NCBI GenBank assembly: GCA_029582155.1
Contig: CM055894.1
Span: forward strand, 32,455,707 to 32,519,706
DNA: 64,000 nt
Source: Panopea generosa
Lineage: Eukaryota > Mollusca > Bivalvia > Adapedonta > Hiatellidae
Reading direction: 5' to 3'
Shown here: positions 45,581 to 57,352 of the stretch, in pieces
Layout: each line of letters begins with the position of its first letter
How positions within the stretch are numbered: position 1 is the first letter of the stretch
Made by a program: the position numbers and the translations under genes
Notes under the pieces: generated by a model
What the model saw: the letters and a program-made list of their open reading frames with translations, nothing else
Told to the model about the DNA's origin: nothing
The model's database searches: none

Positions 45581-46049
45581 TTCCAGGCCTCTTACCGGTT
45601 GAAGTGGCATACACCATGGGTGACCATGCTGGTCCCTTTATTGATTGTAATGCACCGCCATAGCACCTGACATAAAAAGACCCTCGAAAGCATTTATTGG
45701 TCATCTTTCCACCATCAAACTTGCAGCAAACATGCATCCATGATTCTGCTAAGTTTGTGGTGAAATTTCCCAATAATCTATCGGCTTTCAGGGCAAGTCG
45801 ATTTAGAAAGAAATATATATCTTTCATCATCTCTTCATTCCCTTCGATATTACTTTCTTTTCCACTTCTCCTGAGGTCCATGGTATCCTCTGAACTTAAA
45901 TCTGTTACACTTTCTTTCCAATACTGAAATTGTTGAATAACTGGATCTTCTTCATCAATTGTTTCTTCAACCATATCTCTTTCCTCGTGATTATCCTTAT
46001 CAACCACATGTTTGCAGAAGTCAGTGGAACACTGGTCATGCAATCCCAA
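45537..46049 (-). pseudogene. Mutator-YqaJ unit: transposase C-terminal part
   Basis: Frame after the second break: LHDQCSTDFCKHV, an acidic insert (EERDMVEETIDEEDPVI), FFLNRLALKADRLLGNFTTN, LAESWMHVCCKFDGGK, FYVRCYGGALQ and WSPMVYATSTGK. The Glu of NLAES is the probable third acidic residue of the DDE site. The frame is lost at GKAFLNTY near 45583, after which the correct phase reads ISKYISTANKQFVKSM. Confidence 0.85.
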
Positions 46050-46843
46050 AACATGCCTCCCACTGTTGCGAATGTCCTGTTTAATTGTTTTAAAGCGGAT
46101 TTCTTGTCATTTTCTTTGCTTCGCATAATAACTGCATATCTTACCCTACAAACTATTCTAATAACAGTCCTTTTAGTTAACTTCCCTTTTCCCTTGTAAT
46201 AAGGCTCTTCATTGAGAAGATTTTCCAAACTGCCTCTAAGACATTTGCATGCATGGTTAGCACACTCAAGTTTCTTCACAGAACATCCCCATACTGGCAC
46301 CTTTTCTTGAATAGCAGAATAAACGGAACTATCCCCATCCCCAATAATTCTCATATACCTTACATTGTGCTTGTCCTCACTCTCCTTTAAGCCATCTACA
46401 ATAATGTCACTTTCCATGGACTGGGCACTTTCATTCCAATTTTTATAACATAAGTGAGGTCGAGGTTCACAGTTTTTTGTTTTAGCTTGACTGCATATAT
46501 AACAGAGTCTTTTTCTCACACCTATATATAAAAGCTTCTTTGTATTTGCACCGAATATCACACCAACCCCACCCATTGCATTATAAGTGTGTTTGTGGCT
46601 TCTCTTTGACCACCCACCATCACAAACAACAGTAATTTCAGGAACACCCTGAAAAAAATCTTCAGTGTCAATTGCATGCTGTCTTTCCTCCTCCCCAGCT
46701 TGTTTCATGTCTTCTTCTAACGTTTCTCGCCACCAATCCCCTATCTGCATTTCTATTTTAGAATACATGTGTTCTGTCATACCTGGAACATCCATTGTCC
46801 CCATACACTCTGTCATAGAAGAACATCCACCTCCCGTCACCAT
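45905..46843 (-). pseudogene. Mutator-YqaJ unit: transposase core
   Basis: The longest intact piece (312 codons). It includes both Asp residues (CDGGW and GDGDSS), the CYICSQAK motif, and the CANHACKCL segment typical of the MULE-type fold. The first Met at 46843 follows the premature TAG at 46862-46864 and is not the natural start. The last 45 or so codons are out of frame with the family. Confidence 0.87.
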
Positions 46844-47164
46844 ACTTCCCCATACAGTTCTCTAGTTTAATACTGACATTTTACCACATGGTGCATCTAT
46901 GGTATCACTATTTTTCAGATGAAAAACCTTACCACAAACACATTTTGCCTGAATGATAGATGAAAAGCCTTGCCTTATTTCATTTTTCATAACACTACAG
47001 GTGCATTTCCTTTGCTTGAAAAGTCTTTCGCAGTGTTGCAAAGTGCCACATGCAGTGTAATGTCACTCACAATTTCTTTCAGCATTTTCAAATCCATCAG
47101 CCTGGTTCCCTCTATTTCATCATCAAATCTATGCAGATATATATTTGCTGTGTAGGGTCATAGG

Positions 47165-49785
47165 AACTTGTATGGTAAAAACACGCAGATTTCCTCACCC
47201 GTGTGGGAGAGGAACTTTAAATCAATATATCTATGTGAATATTCATTGGATTAACATTTCAAGCATATCAATATATTGACAATATATTTATTTACCTATA
47301 TTAACCGAATTTGTTTTGTAAACCTTTATTACGTTGTAACGGTCAATCTGTCTCAGAGTAAGTTAGTAAGAGAGTATCACGGTAACATGCAAAACATCAA
47401 AATGGCAGATTTCGTAAGGATTTCGGTACTACATAACATAAAGGTCTTTTAACGAGACTAAAGTAGATAAAGATGCAGTTTTAATATTGCAGATTGGTAA
47501 ATTAAATATCAATTCATCGATATGTCAGGCTAAATTACCTAAAACATGAGACCAAACATCAAATACACCGTTCAAAGTGCTTGACTGTGTGGTTTTCAGT
47601 AATCCCCGTGTTTTTACTATAGGAGTTCCTCTGACTCTTAGCCACAAAAAAAAAAAGAAGGCTATTAGGGTCAGAGAAGTCTCGGATTAGGTTTATATAT
47701 GAAATATCATACAAGCATGTGCTCAATTTGTTTAAATAACAACAATCTGTTTTTAAATCCATACTCATCTCACAAAATATGTGTTGGTGCCATTAGAAAA
47801 TGTTTTGTACACGACCGTTAATTATCCATTCAGATTTTAATAATGAAAATAATTATTATTTCTTATTGTTAATTCAATAACTTGATTACGTCGAGGATTA
47901 TTAACAAGATGTGTCGCTGTTGTCTCTTCAATAACATCACTTTGATACTTAATTCCCTCCTATGCAGTGAGCACTCTATCAGATGCAAATAAATTTGGCA
48001 CTAAACATGGCTGTACTAGCTACAAACAACACAATTGTTTTGAAGATATGAATTTATACATACTTCAATGGGGAACAAATAAGCATTGTTTGTATATCTG
48101 TTTACCTGCTAACTTACCTATCAATTTAATTTGTGGTTCATCTGTTATTACTTTTAGAATCTTCCTCCTTCATATATTATAACCAGAACTGACCACCGTA
48201 CCAAAGAAATTTACCACAAAAGCACAAAACTGTGTGCTTCAGACCGTAACCAAATTATTAAATTTATGAATACAAACAAGTGATTAGTGTATGACATTTA
48301 ACATTTCATATTGACATTCACATTATAAATATTAATTGGTGCCATGCAACACATGAATGACAAGAAGGAATGAAAATTATTTGAAAATATTCAACCGGCA
48401 TGTTTAAATTTATGAAGAGTGAAAATTCATCTGCTTTTTGTCAAAGTTAATTTTATATCTGTACGAGTAATCCAGCATGGATCGGAATGAAACACGGCCA
48501 TAAACATACCATAAAAACATTAATCATGTGGAATACGTTGATATATTTCCGTTTTTGTAACTCAACATACCTGTTTTTACCCTTTTTGTGCGTAATAAAA
48601 GTCATGTTCCATGAAATCCTCTCCATTTTCTTAGACCGGAAACAAAATATAAAACAATAGGGAGATAACTTTGTTTGGTACCCAGCAAAATATATTTTTC
48701 ATAATATTCTTCGAGTACCATTACACGGCATAGCCTTATTACACAAATTATTCATGCGCTAAACAATGTACATTTATTGAAAAACAAAACTTATATAATT
48801 ACATTTTTAACTTATGTAAATCTGCAGGAATATAGTTTTATATATATTCAATGAAATGCGATACAAATATGTTGGTAAATAAAAAATAAATACCGATCTT
48901 TTGGGAATTAATCGGGGTGGCATATTATTATTGTCAAAAGTCGACAGTGAATCGCCTGTTGTAAAATGATAAAATGTAAACATTGACAACGTAAAACTTG
49001 ATGCATTGAAAAATATAAATTATTGATCATAATCAAAATATCAGATGATTGGTATGTTATCTATATATTTCTATGTATGCTATACAAATTCAAATGCAAT
49101 TGATTGTTTATATTTTATGACTTAAACTTCTACATTAATAATCGTGATCACACGGTGTTCTATGCGAAAAATACCAAAATGGCCGTCCATACCTCATTGT
49201 GTGTGTATAAAATAGATATTATAGTTTAAAAACCAACATTTGTCATCATTTTTTATGCTCCACTGTCTATTTCTGTGCTATTTCTCTATTCAAAAAAATA
49301 TATGTTGCAAGTAAACAATAATCGACCACTTGCATGGAGTGACACAAAAAATACAATGTGAATTTGGTATTAATTTTGTAATTTACAAGTCTCTGAATTT
49401 TTTTTATATACACACACTCTTTTATGTATTTTTTAACTACTTTTTCATCTGGGAATAAGTCGTTTATATTAACATAGCCTGTAGGAGTTATTTGAAAAAT
49501 TACGAACTTCAGTATCAAATATGGCAAATGGTACTTTGGAATTACCTTAAACGATGTATTATACGTTTGGATGTAATTAGAAACTGTTTAAGTGGGTACT
49601 TGTGAATGGCATACGATCTAGGTGTCCGCTGTCTACTGTTATAATAAAGTCCAATGGTCGCTCTCCAAAGGCCTAAATCATCCATTACCTATGAGGATAT
49701 ATCGTGTAATCATTTCTAATGAAGAGTGACCATTTAACAAAAAAACATGTGAAGAAAAGTGGCAGTGAACAGGAATGTATGCGGT
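47165..49785. other. AT-rich non-coding sequence
   Basis: No gene supported. Short frames at 47559-47768, 47967-48182 and 49267-49527 have no recognisable motifs. Confidence 0.45.
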
Positions 49786-49789
49786 GAAA

Positions 49790-50080
49790 CAATAAACAAA
49801 CACAGGGGTTTGAACGGCATGCGAGTACAAAATTGAAAATTACAAAAACAAAAAATACAAAATAAATCATGACTTCTAGAAATAAACTGTTTCCTAGTAC
49901 GGGATCAAAAGTAAATGGGGGGAAAATGCTTGAAATAATTGTTCATTAACATTATTCATGACCAGATATAGTAATAATTTGATTAAAACACAGAGTTGCG
50001 AACGGCATGGGCGTGCACAAATAAAGATGACCAAAATAACTAACTAATAATAATTATGACTTCTAGAAATAATCCACAGA
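49790..50080. repeat. Tandem duplication, unit about 190 bp, two copies
   Basis: 49790-49890 and 49980-50075 share ACACAG..GTT.GAACGGCATG.G, an A-rich middle and ATGACTTCTAGAAATAA. Confidence 0.75.
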
Positions 50081-51285
50081 TAAATTATATATCCACACAG
50101 CGCTAGAGTAATTATGCATGAATGGGTCATGTATGGTGCAACCAATAACATGATACAATATGTGGTCTAATGCATTAGTATTATTACACAAACATTAATT
50201 GTATGAAATGGGAACCTAAAAACAACAACAAAATCATACACATGTTTAACTAACCAAGTAGCACGTACACTGTAAACAGAGTATGAGAATAGGTACCAAG
50301 GGTGATTATTAGTTATCAATTAAAGTAAAACGGGGAGGTGTTTGATTGTACGAGCAAACAATACATTTTCAAGGGATTATAAAACGTTAAATAGACACCA
50401 TATATTGAGATATCGGCTCAGACAAAACGTACAAGCCGATCCTTACCGATATATCAGTATATAGCGAAACATGCTTACGATTAAATGTCTTTTATGACAT
50501 TTATATATATAACCCTGTAAAATACAATAGTACATGTACCTTGTTTAAATGAAATCAAAAGTAAAACAAGTTGATATTGTGGTCAAGGCAATATTTGGAG
50601 ATAAAGTTAACAATTATACATGCAACAAACAGCTGCAGTCGAAAATAATTATTGACATGAAATCTTTAAATACATTTAAACCAATTTGTAAAAATGAATA
50701 ATTTGTCAACCTTTGGAAGTTTGCAAACACAAAAAGACACTGTACTTATAAATTTTTCAATCGAAACAGATCCCATGAGACCCCGCTCCACCCCATACTT
50801 AAAAATATTATCCGAGCGCACGGGTTTTTAGTAGTACAGTACAGTGGGTAATTGTATTTACAACCGACTTGTGATAAATGTGATCATCATTGAATGAATT
50901 CGTCTGGATTTATTACTTTAACTTCATGTGAAATATACATACATTAATTAAAAAACGTTTAATTTCTGTATTTGATATGTGTGCAATCATTATATAAAAC
51001 TGGATATGATAATGTCAAAACATGTGAAATTGGACTGTGGAAAAAATTGAAGAAGCAGACGATGGTTTATATATTTCGTCTGTTGCAACTGATAGGTGAC
51101 CAGGTAAAGAACACGGGTACGAATGTTTGTTACAACACAATGTTTTAACAATCCAGTTGCCCGACGCGTGATTTGTACATTGTTTGTATTGGTTTACACT
51201 CGACCGGTATGTATAAAGCGACAAGTCAGAATCTAGCTCAATGCTAGTTTGTACACAAACACTGGTTGACAGTTGCGAACGTTCA
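50081..51285. other. Non-coding sequence downstream of the LINE ORF1
   Basis: No RT or endonuclease motif was found, although an ORF2 would be expected here on minus. A 69-codon frame (51015-51224) is unrecognised. Confidence 0.45.
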
Positions 51286-51289
51286 ATTA

Positions 51290-52216
51290 TTATTCCTGGG
51301 AAGTCGATCTTCTTTCTCTTATGCGGTCGATCACATCAATACTATCAATGACACGACTCTGGGAATCGCCTGGGAAAAGAGCATAAATTTTACACCCAAC
51401 TACCCAACAGCTGCCCAAGTTCTAGTTAATAATTTAGCACGTACTAATTGGCGTGCTTCGAATCCAATGTGTTCACGTAAACGCGTAAGATTCTCCTGTA
51501 CAAAAATTCCATCACCCATACGTTTACGAGCCTCGTAGACACGTTGTCTTGCTTTTGAATTTGTATATTTTATAATCACCTTACAGTTAATGTTGTGTTT
51601 AGGTCGGCCTTTTCTATGACACTTGTCTATATCCGAACTGGTAAGGGGGATGTTGTGTTTTCTGGTGTGTTCCAAAATTTTGGCTTCAACATCTTCTCGT
51701 GGGTCAGCCGGGTCTCCAGGAATTCCAAATATATCTAAACACATCCGTCTACCATACTGTCTGAGCTCATCTAATTCGAGCTTGGTCTTATCTAGCTCGG
51801 TCTTCAAAAAATGACTGGCTGATTTCAATGTTGAAATTTCCACTTTTAATGTTGACGTTTCAGCATCAACCGCTGCTTTGAATTCTTGCTTGAGTTCAAT
51901 AATTAGTTCATTTTTGATTGACTGTGCAACAATTGGGACCAATATAGCACCTAACTGTTTTAGTTCTTCGCCTAAGAAGCGATTCATGGCGAATTGTTCT
52001 AGTGTGGGTGGGGTAATCGGGGGGGGGGGGGGGGGGGGGGGTATCCTCAAATCTGTCTGATGTTTCTGAGTCAGAAAAGTCTAACGATTCAAAGTACACA
52101 GAGTCCTCACTATCACTATGACTATCAGTCTGGGCTACTTGAGCAAATTGATACTTTTTCGTATATGGTTTCTGGCCCGGTGAGGTCTTGTTATGTTTCC
52201 GTCTTCTATTCGTCAT
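51290..52216 (-). pseudogene. LINE ORF1 (coiled coil + RRM-like), frame broken
   Basis: On minus, ATG at 52216 starts a basic N-terminus (TNRRRKHNKTSPGQKPYTKK), then an acidic Ser-rich stretch, then a proline run made by the C homopolymer at 52019-52041. In another frame follow the coiled coil (LKTELDKTKLELDELR), then RRMCLDIFGIPGD, IDKCHRKGRPKHNINCKVI, a VIIKYTNSKARQRVYEAR stretch and GIFVQENLTRLRE, the RRM-like and C-terminal parts of LINE ORF1 proteins. Near 51400 an 8-bp duplication (TTGGGTAG/TTGGGTG) shifts the frame before CKIYALFPGD; stop at 51290-51292. ORF1 proteins bind the element's RNA. No ORF2 lies downstream, so this is an orphan ORF1. Confidence 0.88.
52019..52041. repeat. Poly-G/C homopolymer, 23 bases
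   Basis: An uninterrupted G run on plus (poly-Pro codons on minus) inside the LINE ORF1. At length 23 it puts the two halves of the ORF in different frames. Confidence 0.95.
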
Positions 52217-52419
52217 GTACTCGGCTGATCAACGATACATCTTAATAGTTTCACATTGTTTTACATAACGTTTTTTACCGTCTGTCATTGTTGGCTAACA
52301 GCACTTGTAAGTAGTTCGTGTTAAGTGGCACATTTGGATATTAATCCCCTCAGGAAACCGTTGTAATTTATGAAAATTTACATTTTCTTTGTCATCGAAA
52401 AATTAGACGCCATTTTTTT

Positions 52420-52930
52420 CAAATAATAATTTAGGTACCAATTGTGTGGCTATCATGCAGTTGGTACTTGTTCATTTATAATGTATGTACCAAACGTGTG
52501 GTTCCCATGTCATTGGTGTTTTGATTGTGTAATTGAAGTACTAAACAGGTTCTTATCATGCAGGTAGCGCTTGTTTTATGTAAGTTAGATACTAACAATG
52601 TTTACTCATCCGTTTGTGTTTGTCTAAAATAGGTTCAAACTGTGTGGTTCTTATATAATTGATGCATTGTGTAATTTAGGTACCAAATGTTTGCTTATAG
52701 TTCATGTAGCGCTTGTATTATGTAATTTAGGCAAACTGGTGGTTCTTTTATTGTTAGTACTTGTCTCGTATAGTTTAGGTACCGAACGTGTGTTCTCATA
52801 CAGTTGGTGAGTATATTGTGTAATCAAAGTATCGAACAGTTAGTTATCATGTAACTGTACCAAACGTGTGGCCAGCATTCATTTGATCATTTGTCTTGTG
52901 TATTTAAGGTACCAAGCATGTGGTTATCAT
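52420..52930. repeat. ~50-bp minisatellite, right locus
   Basis: About ten degenerate units of TTTAGGTACCAAACGTGTGG, then TTCTCATGC..TTGGTG.TTG, the same family as 34915-36130. Confidence 0.85.
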
Positions 52931-53084
52931 TAAGATGGTGTTATTGTATGATTTTCTTGTACGTAGTGTTTGTCTTTTATAATCAATGTGTAAACCATGT
53001 TAACAACACAACCAGAATGTGCCTATATAACTTAGAAAATGTGATTAACGCAAAACATTTTGTTTTACCATTTGTAAATAGGTT

Positions 53085-53240
53085 ACCAATATCTTCTTGG
53101 AGCGCCTGGTTCGTGAAGTGTATGGTCCAGTGTTAGAGCATCAGGCCCATGTTGGGGAGTCACGGATTTGGAACCCCGACACGGCTATGTGTTATGTCCT
53201 TGAGCAAGACCTTTTGTCCGCATATATTTAAATAATTTAG
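53085..53240 (+). mobile_element. tRNA-derived SINE (family 3), copy 3
   Basis: GAGCGCCTGGTTCGTGAAGT, AGCATCAGGCCCATG, B-box-like ATTTGGAACCCC, then ACGGCTATGTGTTATGTCCT and TGAGCAAGACCTTTT. Confidence 0.75.
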
Positions 53241-53754
53241 ATAATATCTTTTTCGGTGTAATCAAGTTACTACACATGTGATTTTCACGTTGTTGTTGTC
53301 ATGAACACGGGTAATGGTATCTTTGCATAGTACGGTTTTAAATTCAAAGGTGTGAGCGAACATAAAAATATGGTGAAAGTGTGGATAAAGTGACTTCGAA
53401 CCAAGGATTCCCCGTCCACTAACTAAAATACGTTTAGTCTTTCGTATAAGACTTTAACAAACACGAGGCTCCATATATATGTGTTTTACATCGGGCATGT
53501 AAAAGAACCAGGGACACCAGGAAAGGATTTTCTGTATCTCTGCACTTTTCTCCAAAATATATAGACGTTTCGTCATCATCAGGATGGTGGAGAATATTGG
53601 AACATGTTACATATAGTGAAATACCAATTCACATGAACAATTTACAAAATAACAAAAATCAAATTGCATTTATGCATCACCTTTGTCTTCGAACAATGCG
53701 AGAAAGCCACAGCCAGGCCTTGCTTTTTATTCATACAATAATTTAGTCACTTAT

Positions 53755-54015
53755 TGTCCAGGTCTGTTGAATCAGTAGCGCGTCTGACTATCGATTCAGG
53801 GATCGTGAGTTAAAATTTTCTATGTGATGGATGTACAACATTGTGTCGCATTATCATCCGCTGAGGTTCAAGTGGAAAATTTATTATTCGGTGCAGAGAT
53901 GAGTGTATGCTTGAGTACTGATTAATCTTCCTGGATAACCTGAAAGAGTAAGTAGGTTAGCTGACTGTTAGTCGTCAGTGGCATAAAACTGACGCTGAAC
54001 ATTCAAACGATCAAA
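53755..54015 (+). mobile_element. tRNA-derived SINE (family 2), copy 4
   Basis: Degenerate head GGTCTGTTGAATCAGTAGCG, GACTATCGATTCAGGGATCG, body ACAACATTGTGTCGCATTAT, tail GCTTGAGTACTGATTAATCT and TGTTAGTCGTCAGTGGCATA. Confidence 0.82.
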
Positions 54016-54409
54016 CTTAGTCAACATTTCAAATTAATGTGGATGCAATTTTATTAACAATATGTTTACCGCTTAAATGGCGTGATAACACACGTTTTAT
54101 ATGACCTAGACGTTTCACTGTACATAATTTCCTTGTACAGTCAGTAAGGTCTGTTTTCTGATTAGTTATTTATCCAAGTATTTTACGTCGCATTTAAGTT
54201 GAAGTAACCAAAGGTTTCGGACTTCGTTTTGTGAATTACGCATTTATCTCTGTATTCATTGTGCAAATATGAAAATAAAAAAAGAGTAGCTATTTAGAAA
54301 ACGTAATTGTTTCCATATTACAAAGGGGCATACCTGCTGATAAATGCCTGAAAGGCGTCTCTTTTCAGATTTGTATTCATTTTTTAGGAAAAGTGCTAAA
54401 TATTTTACA

Positions 54410-54620
54410 TATAACAGGGTCGGTAGTGTGGCTGGAAGGGTGGGTGTCCCTCATGCCAGAGATTTCGGGTTAGATTCATATCGAGTCATATCACGAGCTG
54501 ATGCCGCTAAAGAAATACTCAGTACTGATTGTGCATAGGAAGCAGACTCGAGAGGAGCTGGCCATATAAGCTTTGGAATTGCTTCGCAATCGATACATTA
54601 ATGTAAACTAAACGTATTTA
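54410..54620 (+). mobile_element. tRNA-derived SINE (family 4)
   Basis: Head GTCGGTAGTGTGGCTGGAAG, B-box-like GGGTTAGATTC, body, then GGCCATATAAGCTTTGGAAT and TGCTTCGCAATCGA, a tail string often seen in bivalve repeats. The 64-codon frame at 54344-54538 is its product. Confidence 0.65.
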
Positions 54621-54884
54621 ATTTCACCAGTCTGTGTTTGTCCGACAGAAAAAATTTCGATTTTGACCGCTATTTCCAAAGTTAGCCTAGCTTCAATAGT
54701 TTCATGAACATTGTTAATACTGTTTTAAATATGAATTTTAAGACAGAAATATTTTAACGGCACTATCCCCGTATAAAAATACGCTCATACATGGATTTTA
54801 TTCGTGAATTCTATTTTAACATTGCTATATCCGTTTAGTTTAACACATTTTATTACTTGTATTGCTGAGAACGAACCTCCCACG

Positions 54885-55000
54885 ATACAACATATTTATA
54901 TATAACATAAGCAAATTGACTTAACTACAGGTTATAATAACATTAGTTCTCTGCATATATATAAATGTATACTGGAAAGAAAAAAAAGTAATATCACATC
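54885..55000 (-). repeat. 3' end relic of the 2A-bearing LINE
   Basis: Matches 36195-36290: TATATAACATA.GCAAAT, ACTACA.GTTATAA.AACAT and AGTTCTCT, same orientation. Only 3' UTR is kept. Confidence 0.65.
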
Positions 55001-56610
55001 AAAACAGGACTGAAAGCACATTGAAGGACATTTACAGTTTTTATATGTTGCTAACATGTAATTCATGCGCATATATTTGCACAATTCGGTCACATAACAA
55101 ATTTATTTCTAAAGAGTACATTTGAGAAAAGTTAGATTTAGAAATATTGTTTGGATTATAAGGAATTCAAACTTTCTAACAAGAAATTACCTTGTACTTA
55201 ATGTTTTGCTTGTAACACAATACTCAGGTTGGTTGGATATGTTACAAGTATCTGGTTTTCATTTGTTGACTGTTAATTTATGTACGCAACTGCACTGTTC
55301 TAACAATGTTTCACTTTTGGTAGAGTGCCGAATAAGAAAATTAGTTGGTAAAACATTTACTATATAGTATAGCTTTTAATAACGGATTCTTTTGGATTAC
55401 ACCTGTAGTGACTTTGATATAATCTTCCTTCCTTATTTTACCTCGTTGGAACCATTACTACGCCTATGCGATTAAAATGTCTGGTTTTTTAGATATTACG
55501 CATAGTCTTGGCGGAGGATCGAACCAGCGACCCGTCGATCCTCTACCACTGGTAGTTGAATGGTTACATGTCATATGATGCATACTTTACTTATTTGCGA
55601 TCAGATAATAATATTATTCTTCATTTTCTTGGAGAATTGAAATTAAATACATGTGATATATTTTTTAAAATAACTATAATTTAAAAAATAATTGAACTAA
55701 TATATTGAACGACGGACACGATATATTAATCAATGAGTTTTAAAAGAGCATTTAAGATGTCAAACTACCATCATACTATATATACTACATGATACATGAA
55801 CTGTAATATTTCTATCAAATTACATAGATATGTTTTGTATAGCTGAAAACATTCTATCTACCGTCCTTGTTTTGGGCAGAACATACTAATTTCAATTTAA
55901 AGTGTTTTACATTATTCTCCATGGTCTCTTTCCACTAAAACATGACAATGCTTTTAAAATGTTAAAAAAACATCAATAATGCCATTTAAATACAAAATAT
56001 GTGCATTAAAGGTTGGACGTATATATATTCTGTGTAAGATCTTAATTAAAATAAAGAAGTGCATTTTTAAAGAAGGCACTAGGATTATTCATAATCACCA
56101 TTTGTGACTAAACCACCGGTACGAAAACATTTCCTGTTTTCAGTGGTGGTACAATGTCTCAATATAAAATAGTATGATATGTAAATTTGCTGCTTCGCTG
56201 ACGGAAATGATCTCCTATTCAATCATATATACTCGGTCAATTCCGTCATCATTCAGTATTAGAATGATCGCCTGACATGTGCAAATACATGCACATAAAT
56301 ACATATATGGAAAAATAGTTTTTTTTCCATTTTGTTGGAAACTTTTTTTATATGGATATGAGAAGCCGTTTATGGAGCACTGTTTGAAAAATGGTGTTAC
56401 TAGGTTAGTGTAAAAAAAAAACACGCCACAACAATGCAGCAATCCCCATATGTAACCACTGTGCTATGTAGGAATACAACAAGATACGCTTCATAAGTTT
56501 TAAACATAACCGCTTGCCCGAGTTTAATCAGTGATGTCCGGAATAGACGCTGAATATTTTTCGGACGTTTACGGATATACTAAGATCAAGTTATCATTTA
56601 CGTTATTTCA
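55001..56610. other. AT-rich non-coding sequence with a tRNA-like scrap
   Basis: 55490-55570 reads on minus as a decayed SINE head (B-box-like GGTTCGATCC). A further 81-codon frame (55122-55367) has no motif. Confidence 0.4.
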
Positions 56611-56614
56611 CATA

Positions 56615-56815
56615 ACCGCAGCGTGGTCTAGCGATAGAGTGTCTGCCTCGCATTCGGAAGGTCGTGGGTTCGAACCACGGCTTGGTCATACCAAATATTT
56701 GAACAATGGTACCAGTCGCTTCATTGATTGACTCAGTATTTGAAGATAGTTCTAGGTGTGGTCGACCCAACATAACTATAATGTGACTGGGTGGGAAATC
56801 ATACTGAGTGGAAAA
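56615..56815 (+). mobile_element. tRNA-derived SINE (family 1), best copy
   Basis: Well kept head: GCGTGGTCTAGCGATAGAGT (A box) and GTGGGTTCGAACCACG (B box), then GGTCATACCAAATATTTGAA, CAGTCGCTTCATTGATTGAC, GATAGTTCTAGGTGTGGTCG and the end GTGACTGGGTGGGAAATCAT with an A run. The first 73 bases look tRNA-like but continue straight into the SINE body, so it is not a tRNA gene. Confidence 0.88.
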
Positions 56816-57079
56816 AAAAATGTGTTAACAAGAGTAATGTTATTTCATGGGTCTCAAATATATTTTGTGAGAGGATTAGTCCTTGCGTTTTTTTTTCTAA
56901 TTTAGGGGGTCAGGACCCGACTTTAAAGGGTACCGCATGTCAGAATATAAATGGCCATTTATCGTTAATGGACATGTAACTAACACAAATATCAACAAAT
57001 TTTAATTGAACGAAATTTATCAAGTGAGAAAAACGATATTAAATACCATGATTTCAAGCGTTACCTATATATCATGGGC

Positions 57080-57140
57080 GCCGCCATTTTAAAGCTCTTT
57101 TATGTTGGAGGTTTTCGGTGACGTCATAGCTGCACTTCCG
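57080..57140 (+). promoter_or_regulatory. Promoter-like cluster: YY1-, CRE- and ETS-type motifs
   Basis: GCCGCCATTTT (about 57080-57090, YY1-type), TGACGTCA (57119-57126, full CRE) and CACTTCCG (57133-57140, ETS-type), in an otherwise AT-rich region, 210 bases before the signal-peptide exon. This trio is typical of animal housekeeping promoters. The CRE and ETS part recurs at 59678-59700 in reverse orientation. Confidence 0.6.
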
Positions 57141-57352
57141 ATTTAGTTCTCGTGAAAAACTTATTGTCTCGTTAGTGACTGCTCTCTGCTGATACTTTTT
57201 TGTATATACACGAATTCACGTAAACAATTGATAGATATATATACAGTACATTAGTGAACATCGAAGAAAGACAATTAAACGCGAAAACTATTCTGAATTG
57301 AAGGACTTAACCATAAACATTGTTTTCTTCAGCGGAATAAGTGAGTGGAGTA

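Larger units (their letters stand above)
44532..47160 (-). pseudogene. Mutator-like transposase fused to YqaJ exonuclease, broken
   Basis: A single coding unit on minus, at least 840 codons. Transposase part: zinc-like Cys pairs near 47040-46900 (AKCVCGKVFHLK); VTGGGCSSMTECMG; VVCDGGWSKRSHKHTYNAMG (first catalytic Asp); CYICSQAK; MRIIGDGDSSVYSAI (second Asp); CANHACKCL; LHDQCSTDFC; and FTTNLAESWMHV (catalytic Glu). Nuclease part: WIKQRKLRITSSTFGEV, HPSLGASSDGFVLEKE (Asp), GLIEIKN (E-x-K) and YYYQVQGQL, all PD-(D/E)xK residues of the YqaJ/lambda-exonuclease fold; then KPWCDFVI and ILPELAVPRY. Lesions: TAG at 46862-46864 and five single-base losses, near 47050, 46085, 45583, 45115 and 44917. 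No intron is needed between the two domains. A Mutator-like domain with a YqaJ domain is a recurrent invertebrate architecture; I am fairly sure of both domains. Confidence 0.88.

Noticed and set aside
54344..54538. 64-codon ORF
   Set aside because: It lies across a tRNA-derived SINE head.
56618..56690. Functional tRNA gene
   Set aside because: The tRNA-like head runs straight into the body of a SINE that has two other copies in the window.
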